Source: Carboxylicivirga linearis (GTDB lineage Bacteria; Bacteroidota; Bacteroidia; Bacteroidales; Marinilabiliaceae). Taken from it: 64,000 nt of DNA. The stretch lies in the NCBI RefSeq assembly GCF_018271995.1, contig NZ_JAGUCO010000001.1:372001-436000 (forward strand). The letters are read 5' to 3'. Both the position numbers and the translations under genes were made by a program. Of the stretch, positions 24,489-33,896 are shown piece after piece; positions within the stretch are counted from its first letter, which is position 1; each line of letters opens with the position of its first letter. Under the pieces are notes generated by a model that did no database searches, had not been told where the DNA came from, and saw only the letters and a list, made by a program, of their open reading frames with translations.

Positions 24489-27400
24489 ATGAGTGAATTA
24501 TTGCTTGAGGCACTGATGCAAATCTTTGCATTGTTGACTGATCAGAAAGAAGAGCAGGAAACAGGCAAAGGCGTTGTTGCGGTCAAAAACTTTTTGTCGC
24601 GTAACCTCAACAACGATTATGTTGAGATGGCCTTGGAGCGTTATAATTTCTACATTAAAAAATACCATGCTAATTCATATAGCCATGATCAGGCAGCCCG
24701 CGATAAGCAGACTTCCTATAACATGGATAAGCTGAAAGCTATTTGTGATGAGCTGAATCAGGAATTGGAATTAACAACCAAATTCTTATTGGTTAGTAAT
24801 ATGCTCAATTTCATTATGCGTGATGAAATTGTATCCGATGCAGAAGAATTATTTACCGATCAACTGGCGGAGAATCTCAAGCTGGCCAATGATGAGTATG
24901 ACAATCTGAAGCAATTTGTTGTTGATCATCCATTAGCGGTTAACCAAAAAGAGAATGTATTACTAATTAGCGGTCAGAACGAAAAGCCCGACGAAAGAAT
25001 AAAGCATATTCATAACCCTAAACAGCAGGTGTTTGTTTGGGTGTTGCACATAAAGTCAACCAATCAATTTATATTCCGATATTCAGGAAACAGAAACCTT
25101 TATTTAAATGGTCATAAGGTTGAGCAAAACAGAGCTACGGCCATTTCACCCGGTTCTGTAATTAAAACATCCCGTATTGCACCAGTTTATTACGGTACCA
25201 TCGCCCAGAAATTTATTGCCAGAGCCGACAGAGGGCGTATTGTATACAGGGCAATAGATGTATCTTATAAATTCAACTACAACCAAATTGGAATCCACCC
25301 TTTTAGTTTTACCGGTCGTTCCGGTCAATTGGTTGGTGTGATGGGAGGCAGTGGAACCGGTAAGTCAACACTTCTTAATGTGTTGAATGGCCAGCTAAGT
25401 TTGGATAAGGGTAAAATTACCGTTAACGGATATGATTTGCATAAGGAACCTGAAGCACTGGAAGGTGTTATCGGGTATGTGCCTCAGGATGATTTATTAA
25501 AAGAGGAACTTACAGTATTTGAGAACTTATTCTATAATGCTCGATTGTGTTTTAGTCATTTTACCGAAGATGAGATTACTGAGGTTGTAGAAAGAGCCTT
25601 GCATGATTTTGACTTGGTAGAGGCTCGTGACTTGGTGGTGGGTTCTCCTTTAAACAAAATATTGAGTGGTGGGCAACGTAAGCGATTGAATATTGCACTG
25701 GAGTTGATTCGCGAGCCATCTATTTTGTTTGTTGATGAGCCAACATCGGGATTATCATCGATGGACTCAGAGAAAGTAATGGTATTGCTTAAACGCCAGG
25801 CATTAAAAGGTCGATTGGTAATAATAAATATTCATCAACCCAGTAGTGATTTATATAAATTGCTTGATAAGTTGTTGATTATTGATAAAGGTGGACGAAT
25901 AATCTATAACGGTAATCCAACCAATGCCATCACTTATTTTAAGCAGATGGCTCATTACGTTAATCCTGAAGAGAGTGAATGCTATGCTTGTGGTAATATT
26001 CATACCGAGCAGCCATTGCGGATTATTGAAGCACGTATGGTGAATCCGAATGGTAAATTAATTCGCCAGCGTAAGGTATCGCCCGAAGAATGGTATGAGC
26101 AGTACCTTGAGAAATTTGAAAGCAAGTTCGAGTGGAAAGCAAAGCCTTTAGCTGATAAAAAAGAAAAGTTACCACCTAACCTATATAACATACCAGGACG
26201 CATAGAGCAGTTTAAAATTTATTTTAAACGCGATGTTCTATCTAAAATTAAGAATAAGCAATACATTTTCATCAACTTGCTTGAGGCTCCTATTCTTGCA
26301 TTAATTCTTGGCTTCTTTACCAAGTATATTAGTGGTGACGATGGTAATTTGAATGTTTATCTGTTTAGTAAAAATGTAAACCTGCCAGCCTATTTGTTTA
26401 TGGCGGTTGTGGTGTCGTTGTTTCTTGGATTGACGGTAAGTGCTGAGGAGATATTTAAAGATAAAAGGTTATTACAACGAGAGGCATTTCTTAATTTAAG
26501 TCGTTCAAGCTTTTTAAATGCTAAGGTGGTTGTGATGTTTATCATGTCTGCTATTCAAACGCTTAGTTTTGTGTTGATTGGTAATAGCATTCTTGAGATT
26601 GAAGGATTAACATTCAGCTATTGGATAATTTTATTTAGTACCGCTTGTTTTGCTAATATGGTAGGATTGAATATTAGTAGTGGGTTAAATTCAGTAGTTA
26701 CCATTTATATATTAATACCTTTAATATTAGTGCCTCAGCTGCTGTTTAGCGGTGTTATTGTTGGGTTTGATAAACTACATCGAACAATTGCTTCAGAAGA
26801 ATATGTGCCTCGGATTGGTGATTTAATGACTTCGAGATGGGCATATGAAGCATTGGCTGTAAATCAATATATGAATAACGATTATGAGACATTGTTTTTC
26901 GATATTGAAAAAGAGGCTAGTAATGCGTCTTTCAAGGGAAATGTGCTTATTCCTGAGTTACTGGATATTAATGACCAGTGCAAAAGCCTACTGAATGACC
27001 AGAAAACAGAGGCTTTACATAACCGATCGCAGCTGCTAATCTCTGAAGTTAGGGAATTAGCCAAGCGTCCCATATCACACTTTCCAACTATATCATTCTT
27101 TACCAGTGGTAATATTTCCTATTCTGAGGAAATGTATGAGCGTATTAATAATTTTCTAACTTCTGAAAAGAAGGCCTTTCATACAAAGTACCGAACAGCT
27201 AAAAAGCAAAAGGATAAAAAGTATGAAGAGCTGATTGCCCAATATGGTTCGGTAAATGAATTTCTCGATTTTAAAAAGACCTATCAGAATGAAGCGTTAG
27301 AGGAATTGGTTCTGAATAAAAGGGAACTGCAGCAGGTTGAAGTCTCTGATCGCTATATTATTCAAAAACGTAATCCGATATTTAAAGAACCTGTATCCAA

Positions 27401-27608
27401 TTGGGGAAGAGCACATTTTTATTCTGCTTCAAAAAGAGTGATGGGAATTAAAATAGAAACTCCCATCTTTAATACTATAGTTATGTGGCTGGGGATCGTT
27501 ATTTTCTACATAACTCTGTATTTTGATGTGTTAAGAAGAATTATACATTACTTCGAAAACTTCAAACTACGAAGGTTAAATAAACGATTACAGAAAATCA
27601 GACCATAA
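24489..27608 (+). CDS. FHA-like/ABCG-type ABC transporter, ATPase and permease in one chain
   Basis: 1039 residues. Residues 1-150 are helical and TerB-like in pattern. About 165-250 resemble an FHA domain (FRYSGNRNLYLNGHKVEQNRATAISPGSVIKTS). The ATPase follows: Walker A GGSGTGKST (286-294), signature LSGGQRKRLNIALELI, Walker B ILFVDEPTSGLSS, and H-loop NIHQPSSDLY. A possible metal knuckle ECYACGNIH follows. The C-terminal ABC2-type membrane part has about six helices (from about 590) with a soluble loop of roughly 200 residues before the last helix (about 1000-1020). The layout, ATPase before membrane domain, is that of ABCG/White half-transporters. Substrate unknown. Confidence 0.87.
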   Translation: MSELLLEALMQIFALLTDQKEEQETGKGVVAVKNFLSRNLNNDYVEMALERYNFYIKKYHANSYSHDQAARDKQTSYNMDKLKAICDELNQELELTTKFLLVSNMLNFIMRDEIVSDAEELFTDQLAENLKLANDEYDNLKQFVVDHPLAVNQKENVLLISGQNEKPDERIKHIHNPKQQVFVWVLHIKSTNQFIFRYSGNRNLYLNGHKVEQNRATAISPGSVIKTSRIAPVYYGTIAQKFIARADRGRIVYRAIDVSYKFNYNQIGIHPFSFTGRSGQLVGVMGGSGTGKSTLLNVLNGQLSLDKGKITVNGYDLHKEPEALEGVIGYVPQDDLLKEELTVFENLFYNARLCFSHFTEDEITEVVERALHDFDLVEARDLVVGSPLNKILSGGQRKRLNIALELIREPSILFVDEPTSGLSSMDSEKVMVLLKRQALKGRLVIINIHQPSSDLYKLLDKLLIIDKGGRIIYNGNPTNAITYFKQMAHYVNPEESECYACGNIHTEQPLRIIEARMVNPNGKLIRQRKVSPEEWYEQYLEKFESKFEWKAKPLADKKEKLPPNLYNIPGRIEQFKIYFKRDVLSKIKNKQYIFINLLEAPILALILGFFTKYISGDDGNLNVYLFSKNVNLPAYLFMAVVVSLFLGLTVSAEEIFKDKRLLQREAFLNLSRSSFLNAKVVVMFIMSAIQTLSFVLIGNSILEIEGLTFSYWIILFSTACFANMVGLNISSGLNSVVTIYILIPLILVPQLLFSGVIVGFDKLHRTIASEEYVPRIGDLMTSRWAYEALAVNQYMNNDYETLFFDIEKEASNASFKGNVLIPELLDINDQCKSLLNDQKTEALHNRSQLLISEVRELAKRPISHFPTISFFTSGNISYSEEMYERINNFLTSEKKAFHTKYRTAKKQKDKKYEELIAQYGSVNEFLDFKKTYQNEALEELVLNKRELQQVEVSDRYIIQKRNPIFKEPVSNWGRAHFYSASKRVMGIKIETPIFNTIVMWLGIVIFYITLYFDVLRRIIHYFENFKLRRLNKRLQKIRP

Positions 27609-27621
27609 TCTATCAGAAATA

Positions 27622-28260
27622 TTAAGGAGCTAGTCGATTTATATTCCATGAATCGGCTTGTTTTGTATAAACAAAACGGTCGTGTAAACGGTTAGTACGG
27701 CCTTGCCAGAATTCAATTCGAGTAGGATTCAGAATATATCCGCCCCAGTGTTCTGGTCTCGGAACGGACTGGCCTTTATATTGGTCCTGTAACATTTTAT
27801 ATCTCTCTGCCAGGTAATCTTCACTTTCCACAATTTTACTTTGTGGTGATGCAAGTGCCCCTAATTGACTTTCTCTCGGGCGCGATTGAAAATAGCTATC
27901 GGATTGCTCTTCTGTAGTCTTAGTTATAGTGCCACTAATTCTTACTTGTCGTTCCAATTCGCTCCAGAAAAAATTAAGGCATGCAACTTTATTTATTTCC
28001 AGCTCATTACCTTTAATGCTATGATAATTGGTGTAGAAAATAAATCCATCTTTGCTCGCATCTTTAAGCAATACAATCCTTACATTTGGCATTCCATCTT
28101 TGTCTACTGTGGCCAGACTCATTGCGCTTGGATGCAGGCATTTACTTTCAATAGCCTGATGCATCCAAAAAGTAAATTGTTCAAACGGATCGTTTTTTAA
28201 ATCAGCTCTGCTTAAGGAGCCTTTTCTATATTCATCTCTTAAATCAGCGAGTTTAGTCAT
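27622..28260 (-). CDS. pdxH: Pyridoxine/pyridoxamine 5'-phosphate oxidase
   Basis: FMN-dependent enzyme making pyridoxal 5'-phosphate. 212 residues from the second Met (MTKLADLRDEYRKGSL); ATG at 28281 is an alternative. FMN-binding segments PNVRIVLLKDASKDGFIFYTNYHSIKGNEL, ACLNFFWSELERQVRISG, SRPRESQLGALASPQS, and the C-terminal WQGRTNRLHDRFVY ... WNINRLAP are all canonical. Convergent with the ABC transporter, 13 bases apart, with no evident terminator between them. Confidence 0.95.
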   Translation of the reverse strand: MTKLADLRDEYRKGSLSRADLKNDPFEQFTFWMHQAIESKCLHPSAMSLATVDKDGMPNVRIVLLKDASKDGFIFYTNYHSIKGNELEINKVACLNFFWSELERQVRISGTITKTTEEQSDSYFQSRPRESQLGALASPQSKIVESEDYLAERYKMLQDQYKGQSVPRPEHWGGYILNPTRIEFWQGRTNRLHDRFVYTKQADSWNINRLAP

Positions 28261-28383
28261 TCTTGTACATTTTGATACCATAACAATAGGATCTTGTAAT
28301 TGTTGAAGAAATCATTTTCATCTCAACATTTCATCGGATCTGTTGTTTGCATTCAGTAGACAATAGAAAATATTAAAGTAATT

Positions 28384-28956
28384 ATGAAGATATATACTAA
28401 AACCGGTGACCGCGGCCAAACTGGTCTTTTAGGAGGTGTAAGGGTAAGCAAAGATGATATACGAGTTGATACTTATGGAACATTCGATGAAGTAAACTCT
28501 TTTATTGGTTTATTACGAACCAAAATGGATCCTAATCATAGCTGGCAAGATAAACTGCACCGTATTCAGGTTGAATTGATGAATACCATGTCGCATTTGG
28601 CTACTCCAGAAGATATGAGAGAGAAGAATCAAATGCCGCTGCCTGAAGGGATGGATGTTTTTTGTGAAGATTGGATTGATGAAATAGAAAACTCATTAAG
28701 CAGTAAATCAGATTATTTTATTTTACCTGGGGGTGACGAAATATCAGCTTTATGCCATGTGGTTCGAACTCAATTACGAAGAGGAGAACGTAAATTGATA
28801 AGTTTGCATACAAATCATAAGGTTGAGCGATCCATTTTGCTTTTTATTAATCGTTTATCAGATTTGTTTTTCAGCTTGTCGAGAGCTGCGTTGGAAGAAG
28901 CAGATTTACCTGAAGAGAGGTGGCGAGCCTTTTTGTACAATCGTGAGGAAAAGTAA
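28384..28956 (+). CDS. Cob(I)alamin adenosyltransferase, PduO/MMAB type
   Basis: 190 residues. Transfers the adenosyl group of ATP to cob(I)alamin. N-terminal ATP-binding KTGDRGQTGLLGGVRVSKDD, then DTYGTFDEVNSFIG, FILPGGDEISALCHVVRTQLRRGER and INRLSDLFFSLSRAA are diagnostic. It would supply adenosylcobalamin for enzymes such as methylmalonyl-CoA mutase, which links to the succinate/propionate metabolism suggested by the CoA-transferase. Its stop codon abuts the stop codon of the convergent DUF2752 gene with no gap. Confidence 0.93.
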   Translation: MKIYTKTGDRGQTGLLGGVRVSKDDIRVDTYGTFDEVNSFIGLLRTKMDPNHSWQDKLHRIQVELMNTMSHLATPEDMREKNQMPLPEGMDVFCEDWIDEIENSLSSKSDYFILPGGDEISALCHVVRTQLRRGERKLISLHTNHKVERSILLFINRLSDLFFSLSRAALEEADLPEERWRAFLYNREEK

Positions 28957-29367
28957 TTATGTATAGCTGGTTACAATAAAATGAAGCAGGTCAGCCAGGT
29001 ATTGGCCTGCTAATAATACTACTGATGATAGGGTAATAATAATATCCCAGATAATGATAGGTTTGCCGGCAGTAGCCTTTACAATTAACCATCCTCGCCA
29101 TATTAATTGAAGAATGAGTAGCATTAATAGTGAGTATGCATTATGATTGGCTTCCATGGCTCCTTCAAAATCTCCATTGTACAAAAGGTGCCAGGCTCTG
29201 GATAAACCACATGAAGGACAAGGCTGGGAGCTAAGGTGCTCAAGTGGGCAATTGATTTGTGTTACTCCATTGTGGCTTAATAGTGGAAATATTAAGCCTA
29301 GACTAAGCCCAATCAGTAAAAAAAATTGAAAGATTTTCCAATCTTCAAGATTACTACTTTTCTTCAT
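28957..29367 (-). CDS. DUF2752 membrane protein
   Basis: 136 residues from MKKSSNLED (29382 is an alternative start). The hallmark INCPLEHLSSQPCPSCGLSRAWHLLYNGDFEGAMEANHNAYSLL, with CPxCGLSRA and the Asn-rich stretch, identifies DUF2752. Three hydrophobic helices (about 15-33, 80-98, 108-128). Function unknown. It overlaps the 3' end of the upstream gene by 14 bases, so translation is probably coupled. Confidence 0.82.
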   Translation of the reverse strand: MKKSSNLEDWKIFQFFLLIGLSLGLIFPLLSHNGVTQINCPLEHLSSQPCPSCGLSRAWHLLYNGDFEGAMEANHNAYSLLMLLILQLIWRGWLIVKATAGKPIIIWDIIITLSSVVLLAGQYLADLLHFIVTSYT

Positions 29368-30001
29368 TCTTTTTAAGTTCAAGAGTTATAGAAAAATCGT
29401 CAACAATTTGTTGCATATCTTCTTCAAGCTTTTCAAGCTCGTGTTCTAATTCTTCTATCTCTTCCGAACTCAGTTCTTCTCGGGGGACTTTAATAGTAAT
29501 GCTTTTGTTATTCGATTTAATGTCAATTGACTTTATTCCTTTCAGTAGTTTCGTAACAATTTCCTGAGCTACTTCCCCGGCTTTTTCAGCTTCTTCTCTT
29601 ATTTGATCAATTTCTTCTTCACTTAAACTATGCTCTTCTATTTGAATATGTATGTTGGCATCCTTAATGTCTTCTTTTATATCTTCAATTATATGTTCTA
29701 CATGCTTTTCAATACGTTCATCAGCATGGCTGGATAATGAAGATATGATGCCAGTCCAGGCACCGGCGATTAACAATGTTGTTGTACTCATTACAATACC
29801 AACAATGGCAATGCTTTTAGGTGTGCGATGTTTCTCATTCTGAGCCAATCCAATTAAAGCGAAGACCAACCCCAGTAAGGCAGGCACAAACGCAATCATA
29901 CCAAAACAAGGTATTAATGCGATTACAAAGGCCATAACGGAGAGAGCAAGCCCGGCTATTGACAGGGTATTTGATGATTTTGGGTAGTCCAAGGTTTCCA
30001 T
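29354..30001 (-). CDS. Membrane protein with DUF4190-like N-terminus and acidic coiled coil
   Basis: 215 residues. Two or three membrane helices (about 12-55 and 65-85) of the DUF4190 kind (LSIAGLALSVMAFVIALIP, ALLGLVFALIGL, IAIVGIVMSTTTLLIAG) are followed by a soluble, strongly acidic helical region (95-215) rich in Glu/Ile/Lys, probably a coiled coil. No enzymatic motif. It forms a two-gene unit with the overlapping DUF2752 gene and is divergent from the LiaF-like/LytS/LytTR set. Confidence 0.72.
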   Translation of the reverse strand: METLDYPKSSNTLSIAGLALSVMAFVIALIPCFGMIAFVPALLGLVFALIGLAQNEKHRTPKSIAIVGIVMSTTTLLIAGAWTGIISSLSSHADERIEKHVEHIIEDIKEDIKDANIHIQIEEHSLSEEEIDQIREEAEKAGEVAQEIVTKLLKGIKSIDIKSNNKSITIKVPREELSSEEIEELEHELEKLEEDMQQIVDDFSITLELKKNEEK

Positions 30002-30163
30002 ATGTACTATAATTGACGATTAAAATTAAGGAATTGCCAACTAAAATGAAAGAATATTTTTACCCCTTTCGTAATTCACCGTGATAATTTCGCGGTTGGC
30101 CGATTATCTCTTTTTTATAACGTAACAACCTGATAATTTAGTATCAACAATTAAAAAAATATC

Positions 30164-30886
30164 ATGAAAGAGTTTACAAAAAGAGAAGATCATCCTAATA
30201 GAAAGCTTCATAGAGGATCGGTCGGTTTATTTTTAATTATTGTGGGTTTAGTTTTATTGTTAGGAACGTTGGACGTTTTACCATATCGGGTCAGTGATGT
30301 ACTATTCTCGTGGCCTATGATTTTGGTTGGAATTGGATTGTTTAATTTGGTGAAAAGAGAATATACTGCAGCCATTATTTTATTGGCAATTGGTGGTTTT
30401 TTTATAGCTCCGGATTTATTTCCTTATGTTGATTTTCACGATATCTTTAAGTTTTGGCCTTTGTTAGTAGTTCTGATAGGTTTAAGTATCTATTTTCGGA
30501 AAAAGCCATTAATTGAACATCAAAACATAAGTGCCACTTCTGATGAGATTATTGATGAGGTGAATGTGTTTGGAGGAGGAGTTAGTCAAATTGAATCCAA
30601 TAATTTTAAAGGTGGCAAAATAACGGCTGTGTTTGGGGGAAGTGAAATTAACCTGGAACGCTGCCAGATGGCTGAACAAGGTGCTGTTATTGAAATGGTA
30701 ACTATTTTTGGAGGAGCCAAACTAATTGTGCCACGTGGCTGGAATGTTAAAACCGAAGTAGTATCAATTTTTGGAGGTTTTGCCGATAAGAGAACTTACT
30801 ATAACGAAACCGTAACAGATCCTTCAAAAATTTTATTGATAAAAGGAGTGGCTATTTTTGGTGGAGGTGAATTACGTAATTTCTGA
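30164..30886 (+). CDS. LiaF/YvqF-like envelope-response membrane protein
   Basis: 240 residues. Four hydrophobic segments in residues 15-110 (GLFLIIVGLVLLLGTLDVLP, WPMILVGIGLFNLV, AIILLAIGGFFIAPDLFPY, FWPLLVVLIGLSIYF) of the DUF5668/LiaI kind precede a beta-rich LiaF-type C-terminal part built of repeats of IFGG: NVFGGGVSQIES, AVFGGSEINLE, TIFGGAKLIVPRGWNVKTEVVSIFGG. In Firmicutes such proteins modulate an adjacent envelope-stress two-component system; here a LytS-type kinase and LytTR regulator follow directly, so the same role is likely. Confidence 0.83.
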   Translation: MKEFTKREDHPNRKLHRGSVGLFLIIVGLVLLLGTLDVLPYRVSDVLFSWPMILVGIGLFNLVKREYTAAIILLAIGGFFIAPDLFPYVDFHDIFKFWPLLVVLIGLSIYFRKKPLIEHQNISATSDEIIDEVNVFGGGVSQIESNNFKGGKITAVFGGSEINLERCQMAEQGAVIEMVTIFGGAKLIVPRGWNVKTEVVSIFGGFADKRTYYNETVTDPSKILLIKGVAIFGGGELRNF

Positions 30887-30957
30887 TTATCTGTTTTCTA
30901 AACTGATGCAGCTTACTTCATAAGCAACTGTCTGTAATAAATAAAGTAAAGTTTTCG

Positions 30958-32025
30958 ATGATTCATCCAATCGTAAGTGAGAAGAAAGTATTCCGGTTGT
31001 ACATATTGGTTTGGGGATTATTTACAATTCTTCATGTGGCCATTAATTGGTGGATATATTCTCTGGAGTTAAAAGCAGTATTGGCCGATGGTCTGGTGTT
31101 TAATGTTCTGATGTTTTTTATTGGTCTTAGTATTTGGTATCCGGTATTGTATATCGATAAAGGAAAAGGTCAGTGGAATACTTTCATGCAGTTTTTTATT
31201 GCCGGTATTGTAATTGTATTTGTTTGGTTCATACTCGGAAAATCATTGCTTCAATTTGTATTGGATAAGGATGAGGTGAATGTGCTTTTTAATAACAGAG
31301 CCAATATTGTGCGAGGTATAGTGGGGGCATTTCAATATATGTTGTTTGTACTGATTTATTATATGTTTAAGTTCTTTAATGAGTTGGATGAAAAGAACAG
31401 AAGTCAGGAAAAGTTGAACCGCCTATTACGAGAAACTGAATTGAAAGCTTTAAAGTCACAAATGAATCCTCATTTTTTATTTAATAGTCTGAATAGCATA
31501 AGTGCGTTAACCATTATCAATACAGATGATGCCAGAGAGATGATAAATAAGCTGTCAGAATTTCTACGATATTCGTTAAAGAAAAATGAACAGGTACTCT
31601 TGCCCCTCAGCGCTGAATTGGAAAATGTTGAAAGGTATCTTCAGATTGAAAAGGTGAGGTTTCAAGAAAGGCTTATCACCACATCTGATGTGCCATCATC
31701 CTGTTTAAACATGTTGTTGCCGGTTATGATTCTTCAACCCTTATACGAAAATGCTATTAAATATGGGGTTTACGAAAGTATTGAGCCGGTTGAGGTTCGT
31801 ACTTTTTGTCGATGTTTAGAAGGTGATCTTGAGATCAGTGTGGTTAACAACTATGATGAAGGTGCTCTTAAATCAAAAAAAGGTGAAGGTGTGGGGCTGC
31901 TTAATGTAAAAGATCGTCTGCAGCTTATATATGGTAGAACTGATTTATTGACTATTAACAAAGAAAATGGTTATTTTGAAGTGGCCCTAAGAATACCACA
32001 GAATACCCATTTGTCGAAAGAATAA
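30958..32025 (+). CDS. LytS/YpdA-type sensor histidine kinase
   Basis: 355 residues. Four predicted membrane helices (about 13-140) without an obvious extracellular sensing domain, then a short coiled coil and a His_kinase domain: phospho-acceptor His in SQMNPHFLFNSLNSISAL, QPLYENAIKYG (N box), and KGEGVGLLNVKDRLQLIYG (G box). The lack of a sensor domain suggests it detects state through the membrane or through the LiaF-like neighbour. The response regulator starts four bases after its stop. Confidence 0.92.
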   Translation: MIHPIVSEKKVFRLYILVWGLFTILHVAINWWIYSLELKAVLADGLVFNVLMFFIGLSIWYPVLYIDKGKGQWNTFMQFFIAGIVIVFVWFILGKSLLQFVLDKDEVNVLFNNRANIVRGIVGAFQYMLFVLIYYMFKFFNELDEKNRSQEKLNRLLRETELKALKSQMNPHFLFNSLNSISALTIINTDDAREMINKLSEFLRYSLKKNEQVLLPLSAELENVERYLQIEKVRFQERLITTSDVPSSCLNMLLPVMILQPLYENAIKYGVYESIEPVEVRTFCRCLEGDLEISVVNNYDEGALKSKKGEGVGLLNVKDRLQLIYGRTDLLTINKENGYFEVALRIPQNTHLSKE

Positions 32026-32029
32026 GCCA

Positions 32030-32779
32030 ATGAGTACAAAATATAAAGCTTTAATTATTGATGACGAACCGTTGGCGCGGAATATTATTAAATCGTACCT
32101 GAAGCCGTGGGCGAATATTGAAGTGGTTGAAGAGTGTTCCAATGGTTTTGAAGCATTGAAGGCTGTTAGGGAGCATCAACCGGATTTAATGTTTCTTGAT
32201 ATTCAAATGCCCAAAGTAAACGGGTTGGAGTTGATGGAAGTTATTGATGACCCTGTTCATGTTGTTTTTACCACTGCCTACGATCAATATGCTTTAAAGG
32301 CATTCGAACTAAATGCCGTTGATTATTTATTAAAACCTTTTAATGAAAAGAGGTTTGCTAATGCTGTTCAAAAGGTGCTGCAGAAACTTGAGGTTGGTGA
32401 AAATTACAATAATCAGCAAATACAAACGATGCAAGACCAAGCCGAGGAAAAGTTGGAACGTATTGTGGTGAAGAAAGGAAGCAAATTAGAAGTAATTCCA
32501 TTGGATGATATATTGTATTTGGAGGCTCAGGATGATTATGTGATGATTTATACTAACAGTGGTCATTTTCTGAAGGCGAAAACGATGAAGTATTTCGAGA
32601 ATCATTTGCCAACAGAGAATTTTATACGCATTCATCGTAGTTACCTTGTGAATGCTGAAAAAATTAAACGGCTTGAACCATATAACAAAGACACTCAGTT
32701 AGCTGTGATTAATGATGACTGTAAGTTAAAAGTGAGTCGTACCGGCTACAAGAAATTAAAAGAAGTGTTAGATTTTTAA
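32030..32779 (+). CDS. LytTR-family response regulator
   Basis: 249 residues. Receiver domain with acidic pocket D11-D12 and phospho-acceptor Asp57 (LMFLDIQMP), T-loop TAYDQYALKAFE and Lys in LLKPF; C-terminal LytTR DNA-binding domain (about 145-245) with ILYLEAQDDYVMIYTNSGHFLKAKTMK and FIRIHRSYLVNAEKI. It is the cognate partner of the preceding kinase. LytTR proteins bind direct repeats about 10 bases apart; none was recognised in this window. Confidence 0.94.
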   Translation: MSTKYKALIIDDEPLARNIIKSYLKPWANIEVVEECSNGFEALKAVREHQPDLMFLDIQMPKVNGLELMEVIDDPVHVVFTTAYDQYALKAFELNAVDYLLKPFNEKRFANAVQKVLQKLEVGENYNNQQIQTMQDQAEEKLERIVVKKGSKLEVIPLDDILYLEAQDDYVMIYTNSGHFLKAKTMKYFENHLPTENFIRIHRSYLVNAEKIKRLEPYNKDTQLAVINDDCKLKVSRTGYKKLKEVLDF

Positions 32780-32840
32780 ACGCTTAGATGCGATAACCAT
32801 ATTGAAAGTAGAATATTACCTGCTTGCCATTGATTTTTGC

Positions 32841-32848
32841 TACTTTTG
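32841..32848 (+). promoter_or_regulatory. -7 element of ribF
   Basis: TACTTTTG, exact TAnnTTTG match, 15 bases before the GTG at 32864. It argues against the upstream TTG at 32837 and implies a very short leader. Confidence 0.55.
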
Positions 32849-32863
32849 CCAAAAAGAATACAA

Positions 32864-33793
32864 GTGAAAGTCCATTCCGATTTATCAACATTTAAAGCTA
32901 CGCGACCAGTTGTTACTATAGGTATGTTTGATGGAGTACATTCCGGGCATCGTCAGTTACTGGCTCAGTTGGTTGACAAAGCAAAATCATTACAAGGTGA
33001 AGCCGTAGTTATTACATTTTGGCCACATCCACGTATGGTTTTAAATCAAGATAAAGATGAACTGCGATTTTTAACTTCCCCCGAAGAACGTACTATTTTA
33101 TTCAGTCAGCTGGGTATTGATCATCTGCTGCTCATCCCTTTTACCAAGGAACTATCAAATCTTACATCAGAAGAATTTATTAATGAGTTTCTGGTTCAGA
33201 AGATTGGTATTCAACATTTATTGATGGGCTTTAATCACCGGTTTGGAAAAGACAGGGAATCACGATTTGAGAAATATACCGAGTTAGCGCAAAAGTATGG
33301 CTTCGGTATTTCTAAGGTAGAAGCGGTAAAAACAGCGGGATTAAAAACCAGTTCAACAGATATTCGAAATCATCTGTTGGCTGGAAATATTAGTAAAGCC
33401 AATCAGATATTAGGCTATCCTTATTTACTAAGCGGAAGAGTGATGGGTGGTCAGAAATTAGGAAGAAGAATTGGTTACCCAACTGCTAACATTGAAGTGA
33501 ATGAATCCTTTAAATTGATTCCTCCCGATGGAGTGTATGCTTGTTATGTGCATGTGGAAGGTAAACGTTTTGGAGGAATGTTGAATATTGGATATCGACC
33601 TACCGTTAACCACAATGTAGATCACCGATCACTGGAAGTACATATTTTTGATTTTAACCGTGATATCTATTCTGAAGAAATTCAGGTTGAATTTATACAA
33701 AGAGTAAGAGATGAGATGAAGTTTGAAAATGTGGACGCTTTAATTGGGCAACTAAAATTGGATGAACAAACTATTCGATCAATTGTACAATAA
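32864..33793 (+). CDS. ribF: Bifunctional riboflavin kinase / FAD synthetase
   Basis: 309 residues. N-terminal FAD-synthetase nucleotidyltransferase (VVTIGMFDGVHSGHRQLL, with the HxGH-type motif, and FNHRFGKDRE) and C-terminal riboflavin kinase (from about 185: LSGRVMGGQKLGRRIGYPTANIE, GVYACYVHVEGKRFGGMLNIGYRPTV, LEVHIFDFNRDIYSEEIQVEFIQRVRDEMKF). It makes FMN and FAD. GTG start chosen because the resulting N-terminus matches the family and an upstream TTG would lie before the promoter. No FMN riboswitch is seen. Confidence 0.95.
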   Translation: MKVHSDLSTFKATRPVVTIGMFDGVHSGHRQLLAQLVDKAKSLQGEAVVITFWPHPRMVLNQDKDELRFLTSPEERTILFSQLGIDHLLLIPFTKELSNLTSEEFINEFLVQKIGIQHLLMGFNHRFGKDRESRFEKYTELAQKYGFGISKVEAVKTAGLKTSSTDIRNHLLAGNISKANQILGYPYLLSGRVMGGQKLGRRIGYPTANIEVNESFKLIPPDGVYACYVHVEGKRFGGMLNIGYRPTVNHNVDHRSLEVHIFDFNRDIYSEEIQVEFIQRVRDEMKFENVDALIGQLKLDEQTIRSIVQ

Positions 33794-33869
33794 ACGGAGC
33801 GCATGTTAAAACTCATATTTTAAACCGCTTCATATCTTGTTTCTAAATAGTTAATTCGCATTTATTTTG

Positions 33870-33877
33870 TAATTTTG
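33870..33877 (+). promoter_or_regulatory. -7 element of ahcY
   Basis: TAATTTTG, matching TAnnTTTG, 20 bases before the start codon. No -33 TTTG at standard spacing and no SAH riboswitch fold evident in the short leader. Confidence 0.5.
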
Positions 33878-33896
33878 CAATCCTAAAAACAGAACG

